Assembly (NCBI RefSeq): GCF_000269985.1
Contig: NC_016109.1
Span: 4,030,001 to 4,094,000 of the forward strand
Origin: Kitasatospora setae KM-6054
GTDB taxonomy: Bacteria > Actinomycetota > Actinomycetes > Streptomycetales > Streptomycetaceae
DNA: 64,000 nucleotides
Direction of reading: 5' to 3'
Positions 24,061 through 32,035 of this stretch are shown here, piece after piece. Position numbers and translations under genes: made by a program. Within the stretch, counting starts at the first letter, position 1; each line of letters starts with the position of its first letter. The notes beneath the pieces were generated by a model. It worked only from the letters and a program-made list of their open reading frames with translations, had not been told where the DNA came from and did not search any database.

Positions 24061-24572
24061 CCGCGGGCGACCAGGTCGCGCAGTTCGGCGTCGACCGCGC
24101 GGCGGGTCAACCCGTCCAGGAGCAGCGCGAGTTCGGGCCGGGGGACGACCAGCACCGGGCAGCGGGAGCGGCGTACGCAGTGGGCCGGGACGGAGGCGCG
24201 CAGGCCGCGGTGCCACCAGGTGCCGGCCGGGCCGAGGACGAGCAGGTCGTCGGGCCGGTCGGCGGCGGTGAGCAGGGCGGTGGCGGGCGCGGCGCGCACC
24301 GTCAGCGCGGTGACGGGCACGCCGGCCCGGTCGGCGCCGGTCTCGGCGACCGCCTCGCGCAGCCGCCGTTCGGCCTCCTCGCGGACGGCGGACAGCAGCG
24401 GCGGGAAGGGCGAGCGCCGGTAGCCGAACTCGCCGCCGGGCGGCTCCCAGGCGTGCAGCGCCAGCACCTGGGCCGCACCGCCGCGCTCCGCGGCCCGCCG
24501 CGCTTCGGCGACGGCGCGGTGCAGCGCGGCCAGGCTGCCGGGCGATCCGCTGACTCCGACCACGACGCGCAT
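24057..24572 (-). CDS. universal stress protein (Usp)
   Basis: Usp-fold protein of 171 aa. It starts MRVVVGVSGSPGSLAALHRA, and the ATP-binding-type loop is LGPAGTWWHRGLRASVPAHC followed by SRCPVLVV. About 25 extra residues extend the C-terminus beyond the Usp domain. It is divergent from a second usp gene at 24806, and the shared promoter region contains 11-bp-phased TGACGCC repeats. Confidence 0.85.
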   Translation of the reverse strand: MRVVVGVSGSPGSLAALHRAVAEARRAAERGGAAQVLALHAWEPPGGEFGYRRSPFPPLLSAVREEAERRLREAVAETGADRAGVPVTALTVRAAPATALLTAADRPDDLLVLGPAGTWWHRGLRASVPAHCVRRSRCPVLVVPRPELALLLDGLTRRAVDAELRDLVARG

Positions 24573-24698
24573 CCGCCGTACCTTCCCTTCCGCTGTCAGG
24601 TTCGCTGGTGACGGGCCGCGCGGACCCCGGCGCTTCCGGGTGCCGGGGTCCGCGTCCCGGTGACCAGCAGACCGTCCGGAACGGCCGCCGGGTCCGGC

Positions 24699-24750
24699 CT
24701 TGACGGCTCCCTGACGCCGGTCCGGGCTTTCCCGACGCCGCCTTGACGCC
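24699..24750. promoter_or_regulatory. TGACGCC direct repeats between divergent usp genes
   Basis: Four GACG-centred copies: CTTGACGGC 24699, CCTGACGCC 24710, CCCGACGCC 24731 and CTTGACGCC 24742. The G of each GACG falls at 24702, 24713, 24734 and 24745 (spacing 11, 21, 11). It is the same motif and phase as upstream of kdp. Confidence 0.55.
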
Positions 24751-24805
24751 CGGCGGGCCCGGGGCGGCGTCCGGCGGCGTTCACTGGAGGGAGGAGGTGC
24801 TGGTG

Positions 24806-25213
24806 ATGGCCGAGCGGGTGCGGGTGGTGGTCGGGGTGGACGGTTCGCCGGGCAGTCTGGCGGCGTTGCGCCGGGCGGTGGTGGAGGCGGCGGGGCGCGG
24901 GGCGGTGCTGGTGCCGCTGCTGGCGGGGCAGCCGTCGGAGCAGGCGGCGCGGCGGGTGCTGGACGCGGCGCTGCGGCACGCGGTCGGCGGCTGGCCGGGC
25001 GGGGTGGTGGTGCGTCCGGTGGTGGCGGCCGGTGCGGCGGGGCCGGCGCTGGTCGCGGCGGCCGGCGGCCCGGACGGCCTGCTGCTGCTCGGCGCGGACG
25101 GGCGCCGCCACCATATGCGCGGGGCCCGCACCGAGCGGTACTGCCGGTCGCACGCGCGCTGCCCGGTGCTGGCCGTCCGGGCGCCGGAAACCGTCCTCAC
25201 CGGGGCAGCCTGA
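24806..25213 (+). CDS. universal stress protein, degenerate nucleotide loop
   Basis: Usp-fold protein of 135 aa beginning MAERVRVVVGVDGSPGSLAA. The end of the domain reads LLLLGADGRRHHMRGARTER then CRSHARCPVLAV. The usual G-x2-G-x9-G-S/T loop is degenerate (no Ser/Thr after the third Gly), so ATP binding is doubtful. ATG 24806 follows GGAGGT. An imperfect palindrome (25218-25246) sits right after the stop. Confidence 0.8.
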   Translation: MAERVRVVVGVDGSPGSLAALRRAVVEAAGRGAVLVPLLAGQPSEQAARRVLDAALRHAVGGWPGGVVVRPVVAAGAAGPALVAAAGGPDGLLLLGADGRRHHMRGARTERYCRSHARCPVLAVRAPETVLTGAA

Positions 25214-25217
25214 AGGG

Positions 25218-25246
25218 TCAACTCACTTGCTCTACAAGCGAGTTGA
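25218..25246. promoter_or_regulatory. 12-bp inverted repeat, usp / amidohydrolase gap
   Basis: TCAACTCACTTG, a five-base gap, then CAAGCGAGTTGA: 12-bp arms with one mismatch. It lies five bases after the usp stop and 87 bases before the amidohydrolase start. It may be a terminator or an operator. It is low in GC for this genome. Confidence 0.5.
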
Positions 25247-25332
25247 CTGCCCAGGCGAAACCGGTTCGAATGGTTCCGGAAACCTGTCAGGAGAGGGCCG
25301 CCGCGCCCTCGGCACCGCCCGGGAGCGCCCCC

Positions 25333-26526
25333 ATGCACGTCACGCTGTTCCGCCAGGTCCGCCCGTTCGGCGGCCCGGTCACCGACCTGGTCGCCGTGGA
25401 CGGCGTCCTGGCCGCCGGGCTCCCGCCGGGCGCCGAGCCGGCCGCCGTGGTGGACGGCGGCGGCCGGATCGCGCTGCCGACCCTGGTCGACGCGCACATC
25501 CACCCGGACAAGACCAGCTGGGGCGAGCCCTGGTACAGCCGCCGCCCGGCCGCCGGCCTGCCCGACTTCGTGGCCGGCGACGTCGAGCTGTACGAGCACC
25601 AGCGCGCCCCGATCGGCGAGCGCGCCCACCGCCTGCTGGCGCACGCCGTGACCCGCGGCACCCGCGCCGTCCGCGCGCACGTGGACGTCGCCCCCGCGTA
25701 CGGCCTGGCGGGCGCCACCGGCCTGCGGGAGGCCGCCGGGCGGCTGGCCGGGAAGCTCGACGTGCAGTCGGTGGCGTTCCCGCAGCACGGCGTCCTGCGC
25801 GCCCCGGGCGCGGCCGAGCTGCTCACCGAGGCGGCCCGCACCGGCCTGGTGGACGCGGTCGGCGGCATCGACCCGGCCGGGTTCGACGGCGGCGGCCCGG
25901 ACGGCCGCGAGCAGTTCGACCTGCTGTTCGGCCTGGCCGAGCGGTACGGCGTCCTGCTGGACGTGCACCTGCACGACCGCGGCGCGGCCGGCCTGGGCCC
26001 GCTGCGCGAGCTGGCCGCCCGGACGGCCGCGGCCGGGCTGGGCGGCCGGGTGACGGCCAGCCACGTGTTCTGCCTGCCCGAGCTGCCCGCCGACGAGCGG
26101 GAGCGGCTCGCGGACCTGCTGGCGGACGCCGGGATCGCGCTGACCACCGTCGCCCCGTCCGCCCACCAGGTGCTGCCGTTCCGCGCGCTGCGCGAGCGCG
26201 GCGTGCCGGTCGGCCTCGGCTCGGACGGCGTCCGCGACTCCTGGAGCCCGTACGGCAACGCCGACATGCTGCACCGGGCGCACCTGCTCGGCTGGACCAC
26301 CGACGCCCGCACCGACGCCGAGCTGACCGACTGCCTGGAGCTGGCCGCGCACGGCGGCGCCGAGCTGCTCGGCCTGCCGAGGGCCGACCTGGCGCCCGGC
26401 GCGCCCGCCGACTTCCAGCTGCTGGACGGCGAGTGCGTGCCGCAGGTGGTGGTCGACCTGCCGGCCCGCGAGCTGGTGGTGAAGGCCGGCCGGGTGGTCG
26501 CCGAGCACGGGAAGCTGCTGGACTGA
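25333..26526 (+). CDS. amidohydrolase, cytosine-deaminase-like (1)
   Basis: 397-aa metal-dependent amidohydrolase of the CodA/AtzB-like group. It has the N-terminal metal pair VDAHIHPDK, a strand His in DVHLHDRG, SHVFCLPEL, and the catalytic Asp in GLGSDGVRDSW. Such enzymes deaminate or ring-open N-heterocycles. ATG 25333 follows GGGAG (25321-25325). It converges on an APC permease and is a paralogue of the amidohydrolase at 28119. Substrate unknown. Confidence 0.85.
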   Translation: MHVTLFRQVRPFGGPVTDLVAVDGVLAAGLPPGAEPAAVVDGGGRIALPTLVDAHIHPDKTSWGEPWYSRRPAAGLPDFVAGDVELYEHQRAPIGERAHRLLAHAVTRGTRAVRAHVDVAPAYGLAGATGLREAAGRLAGKLDVQSVAFPQHGVLRAPGAAELLTEAARTGLVDAVGGIDPAGFDGGGPDGREQFDLLFGLAERYGVLLDVHLHDRGAAGLGPLRELAARTAAAGLGGRVTASHVFCLPELPADERERLADLLADAGIALTTVAPSAHQVLPFRALRERGVPVGLGSDGVRDSWSPYGNADMLHRAHLLGWTTDARTDAELTDCLELAAHGGAELLGLPRADLAPGAPADFQLLDGECVPQVVVDLPARELVVKAGRVVAEHGKLLD

Positions 26527-26535
26527 CGCACGCCG

Positions 26536-26579
26536 GAGCGGCGGTGCCCGCCCTCGTCGGAGGGCGGCCACCGCCGCTC
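26536..26579. terminator. bidirectional hairpin, amidohydrolase / permease
   Basis: 20-bp stem with one mismatch (26536-26555 with 26560-26579) and a four-base loop, between two convergent genes. Confidence 0.8.
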
Positions 26580-26589
26580 GCGCGCCCGC

Positions 26590-28080
26590 TCAGTCGCGTT
26601 CGACGTCGACCTCGGTGAGCCGGGCGAAGCGCGCCGGGTCGGTGCGCCGGATCCGCCGGGCGACCAGCCAGCCGGCCGCCGCGACCACCGGCATCGGCAC
26701 CAGCAGCAGCCAGTTGACCAGCCCCGAACGCCCGGTCAGCAGGTCGAAGTTGAACAGCGCGAGCACCGTCAGCACGGCCAGCCCGGCCGCGGCCAGCAGC
26801 GGTGCCCAGACCACCCGGAACGCGGACAGCCCGCGCCGGTCCCGGCGGAAGAACGCGAACACCGCGACCGCCGCCAGCGCCTGCATCACCATGATGCCGA
26901 GCACGCCGACGCTGTTCGACCAGAGCAGCACCACCAGGTACGGGTCGACCGCGAGCACCCCGCCGAGGCCGATCACCAGCGCGTTGAACGCCGACTGCGC
27001 CAGCACCGCCCGCCCGGGCGAGCCGGTCCGCGGCGACACCCGGCCGAGCCCGCGCGGCAGCAGGCCCTCGCGGCCCAGCGCGTACAGGTAGCGGGCGGCC
27101 GCGTTGTGGAAGGCCAGCGCGGAGGCGAACGCCGACACGATGATCAGCACGTGCATGGTGTCCGACAGCCACAGGCCGACGAAGCGCTCGGCGGCCCGGA
27201 AGGTCAGGTCGGGGCCGCCGTCGGCGCGGGCCTGGGCGACCGCGTCGTCGGTGCCGTACGCGCCCATCACGATCCAGGTGCCCAGGGCGTAGAACACCGC
27301 CAGGAAGCCGATCGCGATGAAGGTGGCGCGCGGCACCGTGCGGGCCGGGTCGCGGGCCTCCTCGGCGTAGATCGCGGTCGCCTCGAAGCCGGTGAACGCG
27401 CCGATCACCAGCACGAACATGCCCGCCACGCCGCCCTGGGTGAGCAGCGACGGGTCGAAGGAGACCGGGTCGAGCGCGGCCGTCCCCCGGTCGGCCAGCA
27501 CCCCGCCCTCCATCACCAGCAGCGACAGCACCTCCAGCACCAGCGCCACGCCGAGCACCTTCGCCGACAGCGTGACCTTCAGCCAGCCGAGCACGCCGAC
27601 CACGGCCACGCAGCCGGCGGACAGCAGCCACCACGGCACGTGCGCGCCGGTGCGCTGCTCGATGTGGCCGGCCGCGAAGTAGCCGAACGCGGCCGCCACG
27701 CCCGGGGTGATCAGGTTGTAGCTGACTACCGCCACGTAGGCGGTGACCACGCCGAGGGTCCGGCCGAGCCCGCGCGCCACGTACGCGTAGAACGCGCCGG
27801 CGTTGCGCACGTAGCGGCTCATCGCGGTGAACCCGGCGGCGAACAGCACCAGCAGCGCGCCCGAGACCAGGTACGCGGCCGGCGCGGACGCCCCGCCCAC
27901 GCCGATCGCGAACGGGGCGATGCCGGCCAGCACGGTCAGCGGCGCGGCCGCGGCGACCACGAAGAACACCAGGTCGGTGGTGCCGATCAGGCCCTTGGCC
28001 AGCCGGCCGGCCGGGGCCCCGGCCGGGTCGGGCGGCTGGGCCGGGGCGGGGGCCCGGCCCACGGAGGAGGTGAGGGACAT
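26590..28080 (-). CDS. APC-superfamily permease
   Basis: 496-aa transporter with about twelve membrane segments. The first is GLIGTTDLVFFVVAAAAPL, typical of amino acid-polyamine-organocation permeases. It is flanked by two amidohydrolases of one family and followed upstream by a GntR regulator, so it probably imports the N-heterocycle, amide or amine those enzymes degrade. Start ATG 28080 has an AAGGA further upstream. It is in one leftward unit with the amidohydrolase at 28119. Confidence 0.85.
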   Translation of the reverse strand: MSLTSSVGRAPAPAQPPDPAGAPAGRLAKGLIGTTDLVFFVVAAAAPLTVLAGIAPFAIGVGGASAPAAYLVSGALLVLFAAGFTAMSRYVRNAGAFYAYVARGLGRTLGVVTAYVAVVSYNLITPGVAAAFGYFAAGHIEQRTGAHVPWWLLSAGCVAVVGVLGWLKVTLSAKVLGVALVLEVLSLLVMEGGVLADRGTAALDPVSFDPSLLTQGGVAGMFVLVIGAFTGFEATAIYAEEARDPARTVPRATFIAIGFLAVFYALGTWIVMGAYGTDDAVAQARADGGPDLTFRAAERFVGLWLSDTMHVLIIVSAFASALAFHNAAARYLYALGREGLLPRGLGRVSPRTGSPGRAVLAQSAFNALVIGLGGVLAVDPYLVVLLWSNSVGVLGIMVMQALAAVAVFAFFRRDRRGLSAFRVVWAPLLAAAGLAVLTVLALFNFDLLTGRSGLVNWLLLVPMPVVAAAGWLVARRIRRTDPARFARLTEVDVERD

Positions 28081-28118
28081 GGTGGGGGATCCTTCCGGGG
28101 TCCTGCGTGGGGGTGGGG

Positions 28119-29342
28119 TCAGCGGGCCGGGCCGTCGAGCCGGTCCAGGACGGTGCGGCCGCGGTGCAGCACCAGCAGCCGCTCGGGGTGGGCGGCGACC
28201 GCCTCGGGCACCGAGCCCGCGGCGACGGCCAGCAGGTTCGCGGGCCGGCCGGCGGCGATGCCGTACTCCTCGACGCCGAGCGCCCGGGCGGCGTGCCCGG
28301 TGGCGAACTCGGCGGCCAGCCGCAGGTCCTGGTCGGTCATCAGGTCGCCCTGCAGGCCGATGATCGTGGTCCGCTCCAGCATGTCGCCGGTGCCGTACGG
28401 CCACCACGCGTCGCGGATGTTGTCGGAGCCGGCGAAGACCAGCACGCCGCGCCCGTGCAGCAGCTTCACCGGCGGCATCGTCCGGGCCGGCCCGTTGGTC
28501 ATCACGGCCACCCCGGCCGCCGCCAGCGCCTCGGCGGTGCGGGTGAGCTCGGGCCCGGCCAGCTGCCCCAGGCAGTACGCGTGGCTGACCGCGACCTTCC
28601 CGCCCAGGCCCAGCGCCGCCGTCCGCCCGGCGATCGCCCGCAGCTGCGCCGCGCCGGCCTCGCCGCCGTCGTGCAGGTGGATGTCGATGCCCGCGCCGTG
28701 CCGCTCGGCCAGGCCGAAGACCGCGTCGAGCTGGCCGTCCACGTCGTTGTCGAAGCCGAACGGGTCGAGGCCGCCGATCAGTTCGGCGCCCTCGCGGAGC
28801 GCCGCGTCCAGCAGCCCGACCACGCCGGGCTCGGCGACCACGCCGCTCTGTGGGAACGCCACCAGCTGCACGTCGAGCAGCTCGCGCACCCGCTCGCGCG
28901 CCTCCAGCACCGCGTACAGGTGGTCCAGCCCGGTGTCCGGGTCGACGTCCACGTGCGAGCGGACGAAGCCGGTGCCCAGCGCGGCCATCCGGCGGGCCAG
29001 CGCCTCCGCCCGGTCGGCGACCGGCGCCCGCTCGGCGACCTCGCGGCGCAGCCGCCGCTCGGAGGTGATCTGGCCGCGCAGGCCGTCCGTCTCGCGGTGC
29101 GGCTGCCAGGGCGCGCCGAGGAAGGTCTTGTCGAGGTGCGCGTGCCCGTCGACCAGCGCGGGCAGCAGCAGCGCGCCGTCCAGCGCGCGGACGCCCGGGC
29201 CGGGCGCGACCGGCTCGCGCCCGGCCGGGACGGGGGTGACCGCCGCGATCCGGCCGTCCGCGATCCGCAGGTCCGCGCGGGACCCGTCCGGGAGGGTGGC
29301 GTCCAGCAGCAGGTGCGGGCCTGGCGGCGGTACGGCGGTCAC
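28119..29342 (-). CDS. amidohydrolase, cytosine-deaminase-like (2)
   Basis: 407-aa amidohydrolase with metal motif VDGHAHLDK, DIHLHDGGE, SHAYCLGQL and the catalytic Asp in FAGSDNIRDAWWPYG. It is clearly related to the enzyme at 25333 but diverged, so the pair may act in successive or parallel steps. GTG 29342 is preceded by GGGAGG. It is first gene of the leftward unit with the permease, and its promoter carries the operator 29412-29432 shared with the GntR gene. Confidence 0.85.
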   Translation of the reverse strand: MTAVPPPGPHLLLDATLPDGSRADLRIADGRIAAVTPVPAGREPVAPGPGVRALDGALLLPALVDGHAHLDKTFLGAPWQPHRETDGLRGQITSERRLRREVAERAPVADRAEALARRMAALGTGFVRSHVDVDPDTGLDHLYAVLEARERVRELLDVQLVAFPQSGVVAEPGVVGLLDAALREGAELIGGLDPFGFDNDVDGQLDAVFGLAERHGAGIDIHLHDGGEAGAAQLRAIAGRTAALGLGGKVAVSHAYCLGQLAGPELTRTAEALAAAGVAVMTNGPARTMPPVKLLHGRGVLVFAGSDNIRDAWWPYGTGDMLERTTIIGLQGDLMTDQDLRLAAEFATGHAARALGVEEYGIAAGRPANLLAVAAGSVPEAVAAHPERLLVLHRGRTVLDRLDGPAR

Positions 29343-29411
29343 GGGTGCCTCCCGGGGTGGTGGCGGGGACGGTCGGTGGAGGGGTGAGCGGAGGGGTGAG
29401 CGGCCAAGGTA

Positions 29412-29432
29412 TCTGGTATACCGAATACCAGA
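29412..29432. promoter_or_regulatory. GntR/FadR-type operator
   Basis: TCTGGTAT-ACCGA-ATACCAGA: perfect 8-bp inverted repeat with five-base spacer. It lies between the divergent GntR and amidohydrolase genes and includes TGGTATACC, close to the FadR-subfamily consensus. Confidence 0.7.
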
Positions 29433-29511
29433 CAAGGGGGCAGCCCGCCCCGATCTGGAATGATCTGATCTCCTGCCCGCGCCGTCCGCCCGCTGCCGCC
29501 TGGAGCCCCTG

Positions 29512-30183
29512 ATGACCGACACCCTCGGCGACGCCCACCAGTCGCTGGCGGACCTCGTCTACGTCCGGCTGCGCGAACGGATCATCGAGGGCGAGTACCC
29601 GGCCGGACAGCGCCTGGTCGAACGCGAACTCGCCGACGGCATGGGCGTCTCCCGGATCCCGGTCCGGGAGGCCATGCAGCGCCTCGAACGCGAGGGCTTC
29701 CTCACCGTCCAGGCCCGCCGCGGCGCCGTCGTCGCCGACTTCGGGCCCGAGGAGGCCGAGCACTTCTTCGCCGTCCGCGAGTCCCTGGAGGCGCTCGCCG
29801 CCAGCCTCGCCGCCCGGCACGCCACCCCGGCCGGCGTCCGCGGCCTGGAGCGGATCCTGGCCCGCACCCGCAAGGCCGCCGAGGCCGGCCGGCTGCGCGA
29901 GACCGTCAGCCTGAACGCCGACTTCCACCGCGAGATCGTCGAACTCTCCGGCAACCCGCTGCTGCGCGACATGATGGCCCCGCTCGACGGCCGGCTACGC
30001 CGCCTGTTCCGACTCACCTCCGACGACGAGACCAGCCTCCCGATGTGCACCGAGCACCAGCGGCTGCTCGACGCCATCAAGGCCCGCGACCCGGAGACCG
30101 CCGCCGCCCTCGCCCGCCACCACGTCGCCGGCACCCGCGCCTTCGCCCGCCAGGCCCTGAGCGCGGAGCGCCCGGACGCGTAG
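29512..30183 (+). CDS. GntR-family regulator (FadR/FCD type)
   Basis: 223-aa repressor or activator. An N-terminal winged helix includes LVERELADGMGVSRIPVREA and the wing VQARRGAVVADF. A helical FCD ligand-binding domain follows, with the metal-site residues DFHREIVELSGN and a C-terminal ARHHVAGTRAF. It is divergent from the amidohydrolase-permease unit and very likely controls it through 29412-29432. Ligand unknown, presumably the substrate of the enzymes. Confidence 0.92.
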   Translation: MTDTLGDAHQSLADLVYVRLRERIIEGEYPAGQRLVERELADGMGVSRIPVREAMQRLEREGFLTVQARRGAVVADFGPEEAEHFFAVRESLEALAASLAARHATPAGVRGLERILARTRKAAEAGRLRETVSLNADFHREIVELSGNPLLRDMMAPLDGRLRRLFRLTSDDETSLPMCTEHQRLLDAIKARDPETAAALARHHVAGTRAFARQALSAERPDA

Positions 30184-30187
30184 CGCC

Positions 30188-30220
30188 CCGGCGAGCGGCG
30201 CCCCCGGCGAGCGGCGCCCC
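30188..30220. repeat. 16-bp tandem duplication after gntR
   Basis: CCGGCGAGCGGCGCCCC occurs at 30188 and again at 30204 (period 16), just after the GntR stop codon. Confidence 0.7.
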
Positions 30221-30401
30221 CCGCGGTCAGCGCCCCGGGGCGTGCGCGGCGGCGCGCGGCGAGGCGCGCGGCGCTCACCCGAACTGCGCGAATGGCCGCG
30301 TAGCCCCCACCTCGGCCCACCCCCTCCTCATATGATCGGAGCGACATGCGTCATCCTTGGTGGTGAGTAGCACTGCCCATGACACCAGCAGGAGGAAGCT
30401 C

Positions 30402-31076
30402 GTGGACGACGTTCTGCGGCGCGCCGCGCTGTTCGCGGCACTCGACGACGACCAGGCTGCCGAGCTCCGCGCTTCCATGACCGAGGTGACGCTCGCCCGC
30501 GGCGAGTCGCTGTTCCACGAGGGCGACCCGGGCGACCGGCTGTACGTCGTGGTCGAGGGCAAGGTCAAGCTGCACCGCGCCTCGCCCGACGGCCGCGAGA
30601 ACATGCTCGCCGTGCTCGGCCCCTCCGAGATGATCGGCGAGCTGTCCCTCTTCGACCCGGGCCCGCGCACCGCCACCGCCACCGCCCTCACCGAGGTCAA
30701 GCTCCTCGGCCTCGGCCACGGCGACCTGCTCCCGCTGCTGCACGCCCGCCCCGAGGTCTCCATCGCCCTGCTGCGCGCCATCGCGCGCCGGCTGCGCCGC
30801 ACCAACGACGTGATGTCCGACCTGGTCTTCTCCGACGTGCCCGGCCGCGTCGCCAAGGCCCTGCTCGACCTCTCCCGCCGCTTCGGCGTCCAGTCCGACG
30901 AGGGCATCCACGTCGCCCACGACCTCACCCAGGAGGAGCTCGCCCAGCTGGTCGGCGCCTCCCGCGAGACGGTCAACAAGGCCCTCGCCGACTTCGCCGG
31001 CCGCGGCTGGCTCAAGCTGGAGGCCCGCGCGGTCGTCCTGCTCGACGTCGAACGGCTCTCCCGCCGCTCGCGCTGA
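30402..31076 (+). CDS. crp: cAMP receptor protein family regulator
   Basis: Global regulator of 224 aa. The cyclic-nucleotide-binding domain spans about residues 10-125, with GDRLYVVVEGKVKLHR and the phosphate-binding segment GELSLFDPGPRTATATAL. The C-terminal helix-turn-helix is LTQEELAQLVGASRETVNKA. I chose GTG 30402 because it gives the family length and N-terminus DDVLRRAALFAAL and follows AGGAGG. A GTG-N5-CAC element (30363-30373) upstream resembles a Crp half-site pair, allowing autoregulation. In Streptomyces Crp affects germination and antibiotic synthesis. It opens the conserved crp-to-PBP block. Confidence 0.95.
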   Translation: MDDVLRRAALFAALDDDQAAELRASMTEVTLARGESLFHEGDPGDRLYVVVEGKVKLHRASPDGRENMLAVLGPSEMIGELSLFDPGPRTATATALTEVKLLGLGHGDLLPLLHARPEVSIALLRAIARRLRRTNDVMSDLVFSDVPGRVAKALLDLSRRFGVQSDEGIHVAHDLTQEELAQLVGASRETVNKALADFAGRGWLKLEARAVVLLDVERLSRRSR

Positions 31077-31100
31077 ACCCCCGCGCCTGCGCACTGCCGC

Positions 31101-31147
31101 CGGAACCGCGCCCGACCGCACCCCGCGTGCACCCGGGCGCGGTTCCG
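31101..31147 (+). terminator. hairpin terminator after crp
   Basis: Perfect 14-bp stem (31101-31114 with 31134-31147) and a 19-base loop in the gap between convergent crp and the MBL gene. Confidence 0.7.
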
Positions 31148-31159
31148 CGTTCCCGGCCG

Positions 31160-31187
31160 TCAGACCTCCGGGATCAGACCTCCGGGA
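31160..31187. repeat. 14-bp tandem duplication at MBL gene end
   Basis: TCAGACCTCCGGGA occurs twice in a row (31160 and 31174). Each copy holds the last codons and stop of the leftward MBL gene; the copy at 31160 lies after the true stop. Confidence 0.85.
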
Positions 31188-32004
31188 TCAGGCCCCGGTC
31201 GGCGAGGTAGGTGAGCTGGGCGCGGACCGAGAGCTCGGCGGCGGGCCACAGCACCGGGTCGACGTCCGCGTACACCCGGGCGACCACCTCGGCGGCGGTG
31301 CGGCAGCCCGCCTCGACCGCGGTCTCGACCTGGGCCAGCCGGGCCGCCCGGTGGGCCAGGTAGTAGTCGACGGCGCCCAGCGCGTCGGCGAGGACCGGGC
31401 CGTGGCCGGGCAGGACGGTGCGGACGCCGTGCTCGGCGGCCATCGCGTGCAGCCGGCGCAGCGAGTCGAGGTAGTCGCCGAGCCGCCCGTCGGGGTGGGC
31501 GACCATGGTGGTGCCGCGCCCCAGCACGGTGTCGCCGGTGAGGATCGCGCCGTCGGCGGGCAGGTGGAAGGTCAGCGAGTCCGAGGTGTGCCCGGGGGTG
31601 GCGACCACCCGCAGGTCGAGGCCGCCGACGTCCAGCCGCTGGCCGCCGCGCAGGCCCTCCGAGCCGAGCCGCAGCGCCGGGTCGAGCGCGCGGACCGGCG
31701 TGCCGGTGAGTTCGGCGAACCGGGCGGCGCCCTCGGCGTGGTCGGAGTGGCCGTGGGTGAGCAGGGTGAGGGCGATCCGCTTGCCCTGGCGTTCGGCGGT
31801 CTCCACGATCCGGCGCAGGTGGCCCTCGTCGAGCGGGCCGGGGTCGACCACGGCGGCGAGGTCGGAGCCGGGTTCGGAGAGCAGCCAGGTGTTGGTGCCG
31901 TCCAGCGTCATCGGGGACGGGTTGGGCGCGAGCACGCACTGGGCGCGCGGGGTGGCGGCCCCGCCGACGGTGTCGGCGGGGCTGCCCGGAAGCGGGCCGC
32001 TCAC
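31174..32004 (-). CDS. MBL-fold metallo-hydrolase
   Basis: 276-aa metallo-beta-lactamase-fold hydrolase. The zinc motif is THGHSDHAEG, with further ligands in TPGHTSDS, LTGDTVLGRG and LPGHGPVL. A C-terminal winged-helix-like region (LYADVDPVLWPAAELSV-type) resembles the LACTB2 group, for which ribonuclease activity is known in some members. It is the counterpart of M. tuberculosis Rv3677c beside crp. The start is GTG 32004. The gene end carries a 14-bp tandem duplication. Confidence 0.88.
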   Translation of the reverse strand: MSGPLPGSPADTVGGAATPRAQCVLAPNPSPMTLDGTNTWLLSEPGSDLAAVVDPGPLDEGHLRRIVETAERQGKRIALTLLTHGHSDHAEGAARFAELTGTPVRALDPALRLGSEGLRGGQRLDVGGLDLRVVATPGHTSDSLTFHLPADGAILTGDTVLGRGTTMVAHPDGRLGDYLDSLRRLHAMAAEHGVRTVLPGHGPVLADALGAVDYYLAHRAARLAQVETAVEAGCRTAAEVVARVYADVDPVLWPAAELSVRAQLTYLADRGLIPEV

Positions 32005-32035
32005 GCGGCGTCCGCCGGACGGCCGCGGCGCGCGG

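Noticed and set aside
30357..30401. Upstream start for Crp at GTG/ATG 30357
   Set aside because: The 15 extra residues are not family sequence, and GTG 30402 has a perfect ribosome site and gives the usual length.
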